A DNA stretch of 36,949 nt from Acidimicrobiales bacterium (GTDB taxonomy: Bacteria; Actinomycetota; Acidimicrobiia; Acidimicrobiales; VFJN01): positions 1-36,949 of the forward strand of contig DATHJB010000123.1 in the NCBI GenBank assembly GCA_035316325.1. Direction: 5' to 3'. A program made the position numbers and the translations under genes. Shown here piece by piece: positions 15,081 through 23,565 of this stretch; the stretch's first letter is position 1, and each line of letters begins with the position of its first letter. The notes below the pieces were generated by a model, which was not told the DNA's origin, did not search any database, and saw nothing but the letters and a program-made list of their open reading frames with translations.

Positions 15081-15868
15081 CCCCGCGAACGATGCGCGAC
15101 ATCACCACCACGTGCACCGACGGCGTCGCCGAGATCGTGTTCTGCCGGCCGCCCGTGAACGCCACCGACGAGCAGTCCTGGACCGAGATCGCCGCCGCCT
15201 TCACCGCCCTGCGAGACGATCGGGACGTCCGGGTCGCGATCCTCACGGCCTGCGGTTCCAGGGCGTTCATGGCCGGCCAGGACCTCCGCAGCGATCCCTT
15301 CTCGATGGACGGCAAGGCCCCGTCGCGCCTCGTCGACCCCGGGAGCGTCGTCCGCGACGCCATGTGGGCGGTGTACGACTGCGCGGTCCCCGTGGTGGCG
15401 GCCGTCAACGGCCCTGCCATCGGCGGCGGGCTGGCGCTGGCCGCGCTGTGCGACATCATCGTGGCCTCGGACACGGCGACGTTCGGCACGACGGAGATCA
15501 ACGTCGGGCTGCTGGGTGCCAGCGCCCAGCTCACCCGGCTGGTCGGCACCTACCGGGCCCGGGAGATGTTCCTCACCGGGAAGGTGGTGTCGGCCCAGCA
15601 GCTCGCCGACTGGGGCGCCGTGAGCCGCGTCGTGCCGCCGGACGAGCTCATGGCGGAAGCGCGGGCGATCGCGTCCGATCTCGCCGCCAAGAGCCCGATC
15701 GCCCTCCGGCTGGCCAAGGAGTCGCTGAACCGGGTCGAGGGCCTCCCCCTCAAGGACGCCTATCGCCTCGAACAGGACTACACGACGCGCCTACGCACGT
15801 TCGAGGACGCCGCGGAGGCGACACGGGCGTTTCTCGAGAAGCGTCCACCCACGTGGCGCTGGCGCTAG
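15077..15868 (+). CDS. Crotonase-family (enoyl-CoA hydratase/isomerase) protein with altered active site
   Basis: 263 aa. Crotonase fold with oxyanion-hole regions AFMAGQDLR (63-71) and NGPAIGGGLALAALCDII (111-128). Canonical hydratases use two Glu, one after GGG and one in the later PE motif. Here the first is Ala (A120 in GGGLALAAL), while the second is kept (E140 in TTEINVG). One-Glu members include isomerases, dehalogenases and hydrolases, so simple hydratase activity is doubtful. The GTG at 15077 overlaps the previous stop; ATG 15092 is an alternative start. Confidence 0.85.
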   Translation: MTPRTMRDITTTCTDGVAEIVFCRPPVNATDEQSWTEIAAAFTALRDDRDVRVAILTACGSRAFMAGQDLRSDPFSMDGKAPSRLVDPGSVVRDAMWAVYDCAVPVVAAVNGPAIGGGLALAALCDIIVASDTATFGTTEINVGLLGASAQLTRLVGTYRAREMFLTGKVVSAQQLADWGAVSRVVPPDELMAEARAIASDLAAKSPIALRLAKESLNRVEGLPLKDAYRLEQDYTTRLRTFEDAAEATRAFLEKRPPTWRWR

Positions 15869-15908
15869 CGCGGCGCGCACGTGTCCACCACCAGATAGCA
15901 GGAGCGTC

Positions 15909-17045
15909 ATGAAACTGCAGGTCGATGGATCCGTCCGGCGGGAGTGGGTGGGCCTTCCGTCGCCCACCGGTTGGCCGCGGGAGGGCTGGGGCGGGCACCC
16001 GTGCCAGGGCATCTACTACGCCCCGGCCGCGGCGAAGCCGTCGGTGGCGTTCGTCGCCACGCACTACAACCTCGACTTCACCGAGCACTACCTCGGCCCG
16101 CTCCTGGCCGAGCGGGGCTTCGGGTTCCTCGGCTGGAACACCCGGTTCCGGGGTGCCGAGGCCCTCTTCCTGGTCGACCACGCCATCGCCGAGATCGGCG
16201 CGGGTGTCCGCTGGCTACGGGAGCAGGCGAAGGTGGACACGGTCGTGCTGCTCGGCAACTCCGGTGGCGGGAGCCTCATGGCCACCTACCAGGGACAGGC
16301 CGAGCGGCCGACGTTGAACCCGCTCCCGGGCGGGCGGCTCTGCCGCGGCCTCGACGACCTCCTGCCGGGTGACCTCTACGTCTCGGTCGCCGCCCATCCC
16401 GGCCGGGCGGACCTCCTGGCCTTCATGATGGACCCGTCGGTCACCGACGAGAGCGACCCGACGTCACGGGACGCGTCGCTCGACATGTACGACCCGGAGA
16501 ACGGTCCCCCGTACTCGGCGGAGTTCCAGGCCCGCTACCGGCAGGCGCAGCTCGACCGCAGCGCCCGGATCACCGACTGGGTCCACCGCGAGCTCGAGCG
16601 GCTCCGCGGCGGATCGGTCCGCGACCGCTACTTCAGCCCGCCCCGGCTCTGGGCCGACCTCCGCTTCACCGACGGCACCATCGATCCGTCCAACCGCAAG
16701 GTCCCCGGCTGCTTCCTGGGCGATCCCCGGCGCGCCAACAGCGGGACGACCGGCATCGGGCAGGTGTCCACCCTGCGCACCTGGCTCTCGATGTGGTCGC
16801 TGGAGGACTCGCAGTGCCGCGGCCAGCTCCACCTGCCCAACATCCTGATGCCGTCGCTCGTGGTCGAGGCCGACGGTGACGCGGGGGTCTACCCGAGCCA
16901 CACCCAGGAGATCTTCGATCTCATCGGCAGCGAGGACAAAGAGCGGCTGACCCTGCCGGGCGACCACTACTTCCGGGAGCCCGACGGCGCTCGTGCGGAC
17001 GTGGCCGACGCGATCGCCGGGTGGGTGCGCGAGCGCGCCCGCTGA
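15909..17045 (+). CDS. Alpha/beta hydrolase
   Basis: 378 aa cytoplasmic hydrolase. The nucleophile elbow GNSGGG (116-121) gives S118. A candidate acid is in the EADGDAGVYPSHTQE segment, and the catalytic His is likely in LPGDHYFREPDG near the C-terminus. A long insertion (about 130-270) forms a lid, which explains the length above a minimal 270-300 aa. ATG at 15909 with AGGAGCG about 8 bases upstream. It is the last gene of the 11757-17045 run, 40 bases after the crotonase. Ester, thioester or C-C bond hydrolysis are all possible. Confidence 0.85.
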   Translation: MKLQVDGSVRREWVGLPSPTGWPREGWGGHPCQGIYYAPAAAKPSVAFVATHYNLDFTEHYLGPLLAERGFGFLGWNTRFRGAEALFLVDHAIAEIGAGVRWLREQAKVDTVVLLGNSGGGSLMATYQGQAERPTLNPLPGGRLCRGLDDLLPGDLYVSVAAHPGRADLLAFMMDPSVTDESDPTSRDASLDMYDPENGPPYSAEFQARYRQAQLDRSARITDWVHRELERLRGGSVRDRYFSPPRLWADLRFTDGTIDPSNRKVPGCFLGDPRRANSGTTGIGQVSTLRTWLSMWSLEDSQCRGQLHLPNILMPSLVVEADGDAGVYPSHTQEIFDLIGSEDKERLTLPGDHYFREPDGARADVADAIAGWVRERAR

Positions 17046-17052
17046 GGACCGA

Positions 17053-17069
17053 GCCGCACCGGCAGCGGC
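17053..17069 (+). terminator. Weak hairpin after the alpha/beta hydrolase gene
   Basis: GCCGC (17053-17057) pairs with GCGGC (17065-17069) around a 7-base loop, followed by CTCGTGGTTT. It lies just after the stop at 17045 and before the next promoter. The stem is short and the T-run poor, so this is a weak call. Confidence 0.25.
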
Positions 17070-17102
17070 CTCGTGGTTTGAATAGGCGCCGCGTTCTTCT
17101 AG

Positions 17103-17132
17103 TAGACAGTGCGTTCAGTCTATGGGTAGGAT
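17103..17132 (+). promoter_or_regulatory. Promoter with embedded operator motif (site B)
   Basis: TAGACA (17103-17108, 5 of 6 to TTGACA) and TAGGAT (17127-17132, 4 of 6 to TATAAT) are 18 bases apart. The spacer and the -35 edge carry ACAGTGCGTTCAGT (17107-17120), nearly identical to site A (8978-8990 region) over about 20 bases. A start near 17139 would serve the lipoprotein-led operon at 17183. Confidence 0.65.
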
Positions 17133-17182
17133 GTCGTTCGCAATTCGCGCGGTGGGCGCGACGACTACCAGGGGGGCAAGTG

Positions 17183-18778
17183 ATGATCCGAACTCGAAGC
17201 CGGGCGTGGGTGTCCATGCTCGCCGTGGTGACCGGCATGGCGTTGGTCGCGGCGGCTTGCGGGGGCGACAGCGGCGGGTCGGCCACCACGTCCGAGTCGG
17301 GCTCGCAGGGCGCGCCAGCCGACGAGGGCACGCCGCAGTCGGGCGGATCGGCGACCTACCTGCACTACATCGATCTCACGAGCGACTGGGATCCGTGGAC
17401 CATCCTCCCGTCGGGCTATCCGAGCTGGGGGACCCGGGGGTTCGCCGTGTACGGGGCCCTGGTGACCGAGGACACCCGCACCGGCGAGGTGACCGGCGAG
17501 ATCGCCGAGTCGGTCGACTCCGAGGACGGCAAGACCTGGACGGTCCGCATCCGGGACGGCGTCGAGTTCAGCGACGGCACCCCGTTCGACGCCGAGGCGG
17601 TCAAGTTCAACTGGGAGCTCGCCCAGGACCCGGAGCGGGGGGCCATCAGCCTCACGCAGCTGAACGAGATCGAGTCGATGGAGGCCACCGAGCCCCTGGC
17701 GCTGACCGTCGAGCTCAAGGAGGTCAACTTCCAGTGGCCCAGCACGGTGGCGCGGTTCATGAACTTCATCGGCTCGCCGACGGCGATCCAGGCCGAGGGC
17801 GACGACTTCGGCACCGCGCCCGTCGGCGCCGGCCCGTTCCTGGTCGACGAGTGGGTCCCGAACGACACCGCGCACCTGGTGCGCAACCCGAACTACTACA
17901 AGGAAGGCCAGCCCTACCTGGACGAGCTGACCATCCAGACGATCACCGATGAGCAGCAGCGGTTCGACACGTTCCGCACCGACAGCAACGTGATCCTCTT
18001 CACCGACAACGACCTCACGCGCCAGCGTGCCCGCGACGAGGGCGCGACCATGACCGAGGACACGCTGCAGGGTGGGACGTCGTTCCTGTTCAACGCCGCC
18101 TCCGGCGTCTTCGCCGACGTGCGCGCCCGCCAGGCCTTCGCCATCGGCGTCGACATGGAGGCCATGGCCGACGTGGTGACCTCGGGCGCCGGCGACGGGG
18201 TCGCCAACCTCTTCACCGAGGACTCGCCGTACTTCGACCCCGAGATCACCCGGCCGGAGCCCGACCCCGACCGGGCGCAGGAGCTGTGGGACGAGGTGGC
18301 CGACGAACAGGGCGGGCCCGTGGAGTTCACCCTGCTCGTGACCGTCGCCACCCAGCCGTGGGGCGAGTACGCGCAGGCCGAGCTGGCCAACTACGGCGTG
18401 GACATGAAGCTCGAATCGGTGCGCGGCAACGAGATCATCCCCCGCATGGTGGCGGGCGACTTCGACGTGGCGACGAAGTCGACCACGTTCGGCGCACCCG
18501 ACCCGATCTTCTACTACGCGATGCTCAGCGACTCGTCCACGAACTTCGGCTACTACTCCAACCCCGACATGGACGAGGCGATCATCGCCGCCCGCGAGTC
18601 GGAGGGAGATGCGGCGGTCGAGCAGTGGAAGGAGGCCCAGCGCATCTTCTGGGAGGACATGCCGAACCTCTTCTACGGCCGAGTCGTGCTGGGGACGCTT
18701 CCCGCCGACAACGTCCACGGCATCGAGCTGTCCACCCAGTCGCTCCTGTTGAGCGACGAGGTCTGGGTCGACCAGTAG
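17183..18778 (+). CDS. ABC transporter solute-binding lipoprotein, family 5 (peptide/nickel type)
   Basis: 531 aa extracytoplasmic lipoprotein. The signal peptide (1-25) ends in a lipobox, with C26 in LVAAACGGDS, and a Ser/Gly-rich linker follows. The mature protein shows the SBP family 5 pattern: ESVDSEDGKTWTVRIRDGVEFSDGTPFDAEAVKFNWE, then GAGPFLVDEWVPNDTAHLVRNPNYY. ATG 17183 is chosen for GGGGGG at 17171-17176; GTG 17180 is an in-frame alternative. No permease is adjacent, while the importer core at 2408-6487 has no binding protein, so the two probably work together. It leads a ten-gene run with a regulated promoter. Ligand unknown. Confidence 0.9.
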   Translation: MIRTRSRAWVSMLAVVTGMALVAAACGGDSGGSATTSESGSQGAPADEGTPQSGGSATYLHYIDLTSDWDPWTILPSGYPSWGTRGFAVYGALVTEDTRTGEVTGEIAESVDSEDGKTWTVRIRDGVEFSDGTPFDAEAVKFNWELAQDPERGAISLTQLNEIESMEATEPLALTVELKEVNFQWPSTVARFMNFIGSPTAIQAEGDDFGTAPVGAGPFLVDEWVPNDTAHLVRNPNYYKEGQPYLDELTIQTITDEQQRFDTFRTDSNVILFTDNDLTRQRARDEGATMTEDTLQGGTSFLFNAASGVFADVRARQAFAIGVDMEAMADVVTSGAGDGVANLFTEDSPYFDPEITRPEPDPDRAQELWDEVADEQGGPVEFTLLVTVATQPWGEYAQAELANYGVDMKLESVRGNEIIPRMVAGDFDVATKSTTFGAPDPIFYYAMLSDSSTNFGYYSNPDMDEAIIAARESEGDAAVEQWKEAQRIFWEDMPNLFYGRVVLGTLPADNVHGIELSTQSLLLSDEVWVDQ

Positions 18779-18795
18779 AAGGCGATGCTGTCACC

Positions 18796-20544
18796 GTGAC
18801 GTACGACCTCGTGCTCCGGGGCGGCGAGGTCGTCGACGGCCTCGGCGGCCCGCGAGCTCGGGCCGACGTGGCCGTCGCCGCCGGCGCCATCGCCGCCGTC
18901 GACCCGCCGTCGGCCTCCGCCCGCTGGTCCGCCGACCGGGTGATCGACGTCGACGGGCTCGTCGTGTGCCCGGGGTTCATCGATCTGCACACCCACTACG
19001 ACGCGCAGGTCCTGTGGGATCCCGCGTGCACGCCGTCGCCGTTCCACGGCACGACGACGGTCGTCGGGGGGAACTGCGGGTTCACCCTGGCCCCGGCGGC
19101 ACCGGTGGAACAGGCCTACCTCCTCGCGATGCTGGCCCGGGTGGAAGGGATGGACCCGGACTCGCTGTCGATCGGGGTGACCCGCCCGTGGCCCACCTTC
19201 GACGAGTACCTCCGGGCCCTTGACGGGACCCTCGCCGTCAACGCCGGCTTCCTCGCCGGGCACTCGACGATCCGCCGATCGGTGATGGGGCCACGTGCCG
19301 TGGGCGAGGCCGCGACCGCCGACGACGTCGAGGCCATGCGGGCGCTGCTCGGCGCCAGCCTGGCCGCCGGTGCGCTCGGGTTCAGCTCCTCCTGGTCGGC
19401 GACCCACAACGACGCCGACGGAGAGCCCGTCCCCTCCCGGCACGCGTCGGCGGACGAGCTCGTGGCGCTGTGCGACGTCGTCGGTCGTCACGAGGGCACC
19501 ACCGTCGAGTTCATCCCCAACGTCGCCGGCCGCGACCCGTTCAGCGACGATCTCGTCCAGCTCATGGGCCGCATGTCGGTCGCCGCCGATCGCCCGCTCA
19601 ACTGGAACATCCTGCTGGCCGGCCGCTCGACCGAAGCCCTCGTCCGCCACCAGCTCGGCGCGTCCGACGTCGTGGCGTCGATGGGTGGGGAAGCGGTCGC
19701 GCTCGCGCTGCCCGACCTGATGCAGCCCCGGTTCTCCCTGCGCACCGGCTTCGGCTTCGACACCTTCCCCGGGTGGTCGAAGGTCATGGCTCTGCCGGTG
19801 CCGGAGAAGCTGAAGGCGCTGTCCGATCCCGGGCTCCGGGCGGACCTGCGGGAGGCAGCCCTGGGCGAGGCGCGGCCGTGGGTCTGGGAGCAGCTCGTGT
19901 TCGAGGCCACCTCTACCGGCCACCAGGGTTGGAGCGCCGGAGAGGTCGCCGCCGCCCGCGGTGTCACCGCCTTCGACGCCGTCGTCGACGTCGCCGTCGA
20001 GGACGGGATGGACACTGTCCTGCGGCCGCCGGCGATCGACGACGACGACGAGAGCTGGGCCCTCCGGGCCGAGGTGTGGGCCGACGACCGGGTCGTGCTC
20101 GGTGCGACCGACAGCGGCGCCCACCTCGATGCGCTCTCCACCTTCAACGCACCGACGGCCCTGCTCGGACCGCACGTGCGAGATCGCGGAGTGATGGAGC
20201 TGGAGGAAGCGGTCCACCGGCTCACCGACGTGCAGGCCCGCCTGTACGGACTCCGTGATCGCGGCCGGCTGGCGGTCGGCGCCCGAGCCGACGTCGTCGT
20301 CTTGGACCCGGCGACGGTCGGCCCTGGGAGCGTGGAGCTGCGCCACGACCTCCCCGGTGGGGCTGCCCGCCTCTACGGCACCGCGAGCGGCATCGAGCAC
20401 GTCTTCGTCAACGGGACAGAGATCGTGCGGGGCGGGGACCTGACCGGTGCCCGCCCCGGTGCCGTCCTCCGGTCCGGCCGCGACACCACCAGCGTGCGAC
20501 CGCAGACCCGGCACCGGGCACGGCCGGGCGGGCGCCCCCGATGA
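18796..20544 (+). CDS. D-aminoacylase / N-acyl-D-amino-acid deacylase-type amidohydrolase
   Basis: 582 aa. Composite beta-sandwich plus TIM barrel. The metal motif HTHYDAQ (H65, H67) lies in the first barrel strand. GGNCGF (91-96) supplies the Cys typical of D-aminoacylases, and TDSGAH marks the late-strand Asp/His region. The C-terminus (ARADVVVLDPATV) closes the beta-sandwich. It would hydrolyse an N-acyl, ureido or similar amide bond. The GTG at 18796 starts the conserved MTYDLVLRGGEVVDG; the longer upstream frame is a shadow of the binding-protein gene. Paralogous to the gene at 26246. Confidence 0.87.
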   Translation: MTYDLVLRGGEVVDGLGGPRARADVAVAAGAIAAVDPPSASARWSADRVIDVDGLVVCPGFIDLHTHYDAQVLWDPACTPSPFHGTTTVVGGNCGFTLAPAAPVEQAYLLAMLARVEGMDPDSLSIGVTRPWPTFDEYLRALDGTLAVNAGFLAGHSTIRRSVMGPRAVGEAATADDVEAMRALLGASLAAGALGFSSSWSATHNDADGEPVPSRHASADELVALCDVVGRHEGTTVEFIPNVAGRDPFSDDLVQLMGRMSVAADRPLNWNILLAGRSTEALVRHQLGASDVVASMGGEAVALALPDLMQPRFSLRTGFGFDTFPGWSKVMALPVPEKLKALSDPGLRADLREAALGEARPWVWEQLVFEATSTGHQGWSAGEVAAARGVTAFDAVVDVAVEDGMDTVLRPPAIDDDDESWALRAEVWADDRVVLGATDSGAHLDALSTFNAPTALLGPHVRDRGVMELEEAVHRLTDVQARLYGLRDRGRLAVGARADVVVLDPATVGPGSVELRHDLPGGAARLYGTASGIEHVFVNGTEIVRGGDLTGARPGAVLRSGRDTTSVRPQTRHRARPGGRPR

Positions 20545-20574
20545 CGCACCACGACCGCCCAGGAGCGATTCCGC

Positions 20575-21405
20575 ATGCAGCTTGAGCGCCACGACCTCGA
20601 CATCCGCGGCCTGCCGACGGTCTACCGAGGAGGTTCCGGTCGACCGCTCGTCTTCCTCCACACGGCCGGTGGACTGCAACCGGACAACCCGTTCCTCGTC
20701 CGGTTGTCCGAGGAGTTCGAGGTGATCGCCCCGCTCGCTCCCGGGTTCCGCGACCTGGGCGAGCTGGACGACATCCTCGACGTGCGCGACCTCGCCCTCC
20801 ACTACGACGACGTCTTCGAGTCGCTCGGTCTCGAGCAGGCCCTCGTCGTCGGCTACTCCTTCGGCGGGATGGTCGGCGCCGAGCTCGCTGCCCACTACCC
20901 CAAGCGCGTCGCCGACCTGGTCCTGATCGCACCGGTCGGGCTCTGGCTCGACGAGCACCCGACGGCCGACCTCTTCGCCACGCCGGTCGTCGAGCTCGAC
21001 GACCTCCTCTGGGAGGACCAGGAGGCGCGGGCCGCCTACGCGGCAGCCGCCGGGACCGGGGCGGCGCAGGGCAACGGCGCGTCGGCCGGCGCGGCGAGCG
21101 ACGGTGCCGACAACCGCGCCGACCACGTGGAAGCGCTGTTGGAGACGTCGCGGGGCCTGTCGGTCCTGGCGAAGTTCCTGTGGCCGATCCCCGACAAGGG
21201 CCTGTCCCGCCGACTCCACCGGGTCACCGCCCGCACGCTGATCCTCTGGGGCGAGGCCGACCGCCTGGTGCCCGTCGAGCACGCGGCCGTGTTCGAGCAG
21301 CTCATCGCCGATGCCCGCGTGACTACGTTCGCCGGGGCCGGCCACGCGCTGCCGCTCGAGCGCACCGACGAGGTGTTCGACACCATCCGGACGTTCCTCG
21401 AGTGA
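20575..21405 (+). CDS. Alpha/beta hydrolase
   Basis: 276 aa, minimal alpha/beta hydrolase. Nucleophile elbow GYSFGG (93-98) with S95, acid D229 in WGEADRLVP, and H257 in AGAGHALPLE complete the triad. An Ala/Gly-rich stretch (about 152-180) lies in the cap. The pattern resembles meta-cleavage-product or ester hydrolases. ATG at 20575 with AGGAGCG about 10 bases upstream. It follows the D-aminoacylase by 30 bases and precedes the acyl-CoA synthetase. Not closely similar to the hydrolase at 15909. Confidence 0.88.
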   Translation: MQLERHDLDIRGLPTVYRGGSGRPLVFLHTAGGLQPDNPFLVRLSEEFEVIAPLAPGFRDLGELDDILDVRDLALHYDDVFESLGLEQALVVGYSFGGMVGAELAAHYPKRVADLVLIAPVGLWLDEHPTADLFATPVVELDDLLWEDQEARAAYAAAAGTGAAQGNGASAGAASDGADNRADHVEALLETSRGLSVLAKFLWPIPDKGLSRRLHRVTARTLILWGEADRLVPVEHAAVFEQLIADARVTTFAGAGHALPLERTDEVFDTIRTFLE

Positions 21406-21455
21406 CACCGCTGGCCGCCGCTTCGTCCGCGAGTCGAACCCAGAGGAGCAGCGAG

Positions 21456-22997
21456 TTGGAAGCGATCCCCCTGCCCGAGGACGGCGTGGTGTTCAGGAAC
21501 GTCCTGGAGCACTTCGGCCGGGTCACGCCGGACCGGGTCTGCGTCACCGACGTCGACGGCGAGGAGTGGACCTGGGCCGAGGCCGTCGCCGAGATGAACG
21601 CCTCGGCCGCCCGACTCGAGGAGCTGGTCGGTCAGGTACCCCGCATCGCCGTCATGCTCGGCAACGGCCGCGACTGGCTCCGCGCCTGGTGGGGCGCCGC
21701 GCGGCTCGGCATCCCGGTGGTCGCGATCAACACCGCCCTGCGCGGCGAGCAGCTCCGCCACGTGTGCGCCGATGCCGAGGTGAGCCACGTCGTCACCACC
21801 GAGGCGATGGTCGCCCGGTTCAAGGAGCTCGACCTCGACATCCGGTGCATCGACCCCTCGCTGATCCGGGGCGAGCGCGGCGCCCGGCCCTCGATCGACC
21901 CCGTGGTCCACCCGTGGGACACCGCCGTCGTCAACTTCACCTCGGGCACGACGGGCCCGTCGAAGGGCGTCGTGACGACCCACCGCCACCTCTGCGCCGC
22001 GGCTGCACCGGCCTGGGGGCTGACCCACGACGACGTCGTGTTCGGCCACATGCCGCTGTACCACACCGGCGGCATGGCGCCCACCATGGCCGGCTGGAAC
22101 GCCGGTGGCCGGGTCGTCCTGCGCAGCCAGTTCAAGGCCTCGACGTTCCTCGACGAGCTGCGTGCCACCGGGTCCACGTTCGTGGTGCTCGTGAGCACCA
22201 TGGCGCCGGTGCTGTACGCGACGCCGGAGCGGCCCGACGACGCCGACAACCCCCTGCGGAACGTCAGCATGAACCCGCTCCTCCCCGACGCCGAGGGCTT
22301 CATGAAGCGCTTCGGGATCGACTACCTCCAGGTCATGTACGGGATGACCGAACTGCCCCAGGCCACCCGCCACGGCTGGACCGGCGAGATCGACCGGCCG
22401 ACCACGGCCGGCCGCCTGTGCCCCGGGTTCGAGGCTCGTATCGTCGACGAGAACGACATGCCCGTGCCCACGGGCCAGGTCGGCCAGCTGGTCATCCGGT
22501 GCGACGAGCCCTGGACGATCGCCTACCAGTACCTGAACCGGCCCGACGCCACGGCGGCCGCCTGGCGCAACGGCTGGTTCCACACCGGCGACATGTTCAG
22601 CGTCGACGCCGACGGCTTCTACTACTTCGCCGACCGGGCCACCGATTCGCTGCGGCGCCGCGGCGAGAACATCTCGAGCTACGAGGTCGAGCGGGAGGTG
22701 CTCGCCCACCCGGCGATCAGCAAGGCGGCCTGCGTCGGCGTGGCGACCGAGCACGGCGACCACGACGTGAAGGTGTTCGTGGTCCGCGACCACGTCGACA
22801 TCGACCCGGTCGAGCTCGTCGCCTTCCTGGTGCCCCGCCTCCCGTACTACGCGGTCCCGCGCTACGTCGAGGTCGTCGACGACCTGCCGCTCACCCCGAC
22901 CGGCCGGGTCCGGAAGGACGTCCTGCGGGCGCAGGGCAACGGGCCGGCCACCTGGGACCGCGAAGCCGCCGGCATCGTCGTCCGGCGAGACGACTGA
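21456..22997 (+). CDS. AMP-binding acyl-CoA synthetase (CaiC-like)
   Basis: 513 aa adenylate-forming enzyme that activates a carboxylic acid to its CoA thioester. P-loop SGTTGPSKG (163-171), YGMTE (295-299), HTGD (376-379) and hinge DSLRRRGENISSYEVE are present. In the C-terminal motif the usual catalytic Lys after Gly appears to be Arg: PTGRVRKDVL (481-490), with a Lys three residues on (K487). The TTG at 21456 is preferred for AGAGGAG at 21442-21448; a GTG at 21402 overlapping the upstream stop would add 18 residues without conserved content. It links hydrolysis products to CoA chemistry. Confidence 0.87.
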   Translation: MEAIPLPEDGVVFRNVLEHFGRVTPDRVCVTDVDGEEWTWAEAVAEMNASAARLEELVGQVPRIAVMLGNGRDWLRAWWGAARLGIPVVAINTALRGEQLRHVCADAEVSHVVTTEAMVARFKELDLDIRCIDPSLIRGERGARPSIDPVVHPWDTAVVNFTSGTTGPSKGVVTTHRHLCAAAAPAWGLTHDDVVFGHMPLYHTGGMAPTMAGWNAGGRVVLRSQFKASTFLDELRATGSTFVVLVSTMAPVLYATPERPDDADNPLRNVSMNPLLPDAEGFMKRFGIDYLQVMYGMTELPQATRHGWTGEIDRPTTAGRLCPGFEARIVDENDMPVPTGQVGQLVIRCDEPWTIAYQYLNRPDATAAAWRNGWFHTGDMFSVDADGFYYFADRATDSLRRRGENISSYEVEREVLAHPAISKAACVGVATEHGDHDVKVFVVRDHVDIDPVELVAFLVPRLPYYAVPRYVEVVDDLPLTPTGRVRKDVLRAQGNGPATWDREAAGIVVRRDD

Positions 22998-23018
22998 CCC
23001 CCGACACAAGGAGGACCG

Positions 23019-23564
23019 ATGACTGACGAACCTGTCGCGGCGGCGGAGCTGGCGTCGCTCCGGCGCCGACTGCAAGTCCTCGAGGACAAGGAGCAGATCC
23101 GCGACGTGCTCGTCCGGTTCGGGTACAACGCCGACCTCGGCCGGTTCGACGACTTCCTCGCCACCCTGACCGACGACTGCGTGTGGGACGTCTCGGGCGG
23201 GCTGCGGCTGCCGGAGGGCGGCGTCTCCGACGGGCTGGTGTCGGTCGGCCACGAGCAGGCGCGGCGGACGGTCACCGGGCCGGGGCACCTGGCCATCGTC
23301 AACCGCGAGCAGCACCTCATGGTCGACTTCATCGTCGACGTCGACGGCGACGACGCCACCGCCGTCGGCCAGCTCGCGGTCACCTTCCACGGCCCGGCCG
23401 GGTTCGGGCTCGTCACCTGCCGCATGTGCCGCACCAAGCTCCGGCGGGTCGACGGGCGGTGGCTGATCAGGGAGATCGTCTTCCGCGAGCTCGGCGCCCC
23501 CGACTGCGGCGAGGTCATCGACGCCGCCGGCCTGCTGGGCCCGGCGTTGCCGACGGCGATGTGA
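23019..23564 (+). CDS. SnoaL-like (NTF2-fold) protein
   Basis: 181 aa. The opening helix LEDKEQIRDVLVRFGYNADLGRFDDFLATLTDDCVWDVSG (about 20-59) is typical of SnoaL-like domains, a cone-shaped NTF2 fold used by small cyclases, isomerases, dehydratases and ring-hydroxylating dioxygenase beta subunits. Catalytic residues cannot be assigned. ATG at 23019 with a near-perfect AAGGAGG at 23008-23014. It sits inside the long operon between the synthetase and an amidohydrolase, so it probably acts on a pathway intermediate. Confidence 0.82.
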   Translation: MTDEPVAAAELASLRRRLQVLEDKEQIRDVLVRFGYNADLGRFDDFLATLTDDCVWDVSGGLRLPEGGVSDGLVSVGHEQARRTVTGPGHLAIVNREQHLMVDFIVDVDGDDATAVGQLAVTFHGPAGFGLVTCRMCRTKLRRVDGRWLIREIVFRELGAPDCGEVIDAAGLLGPALPTAM

Positions 23565-23565
23565 C

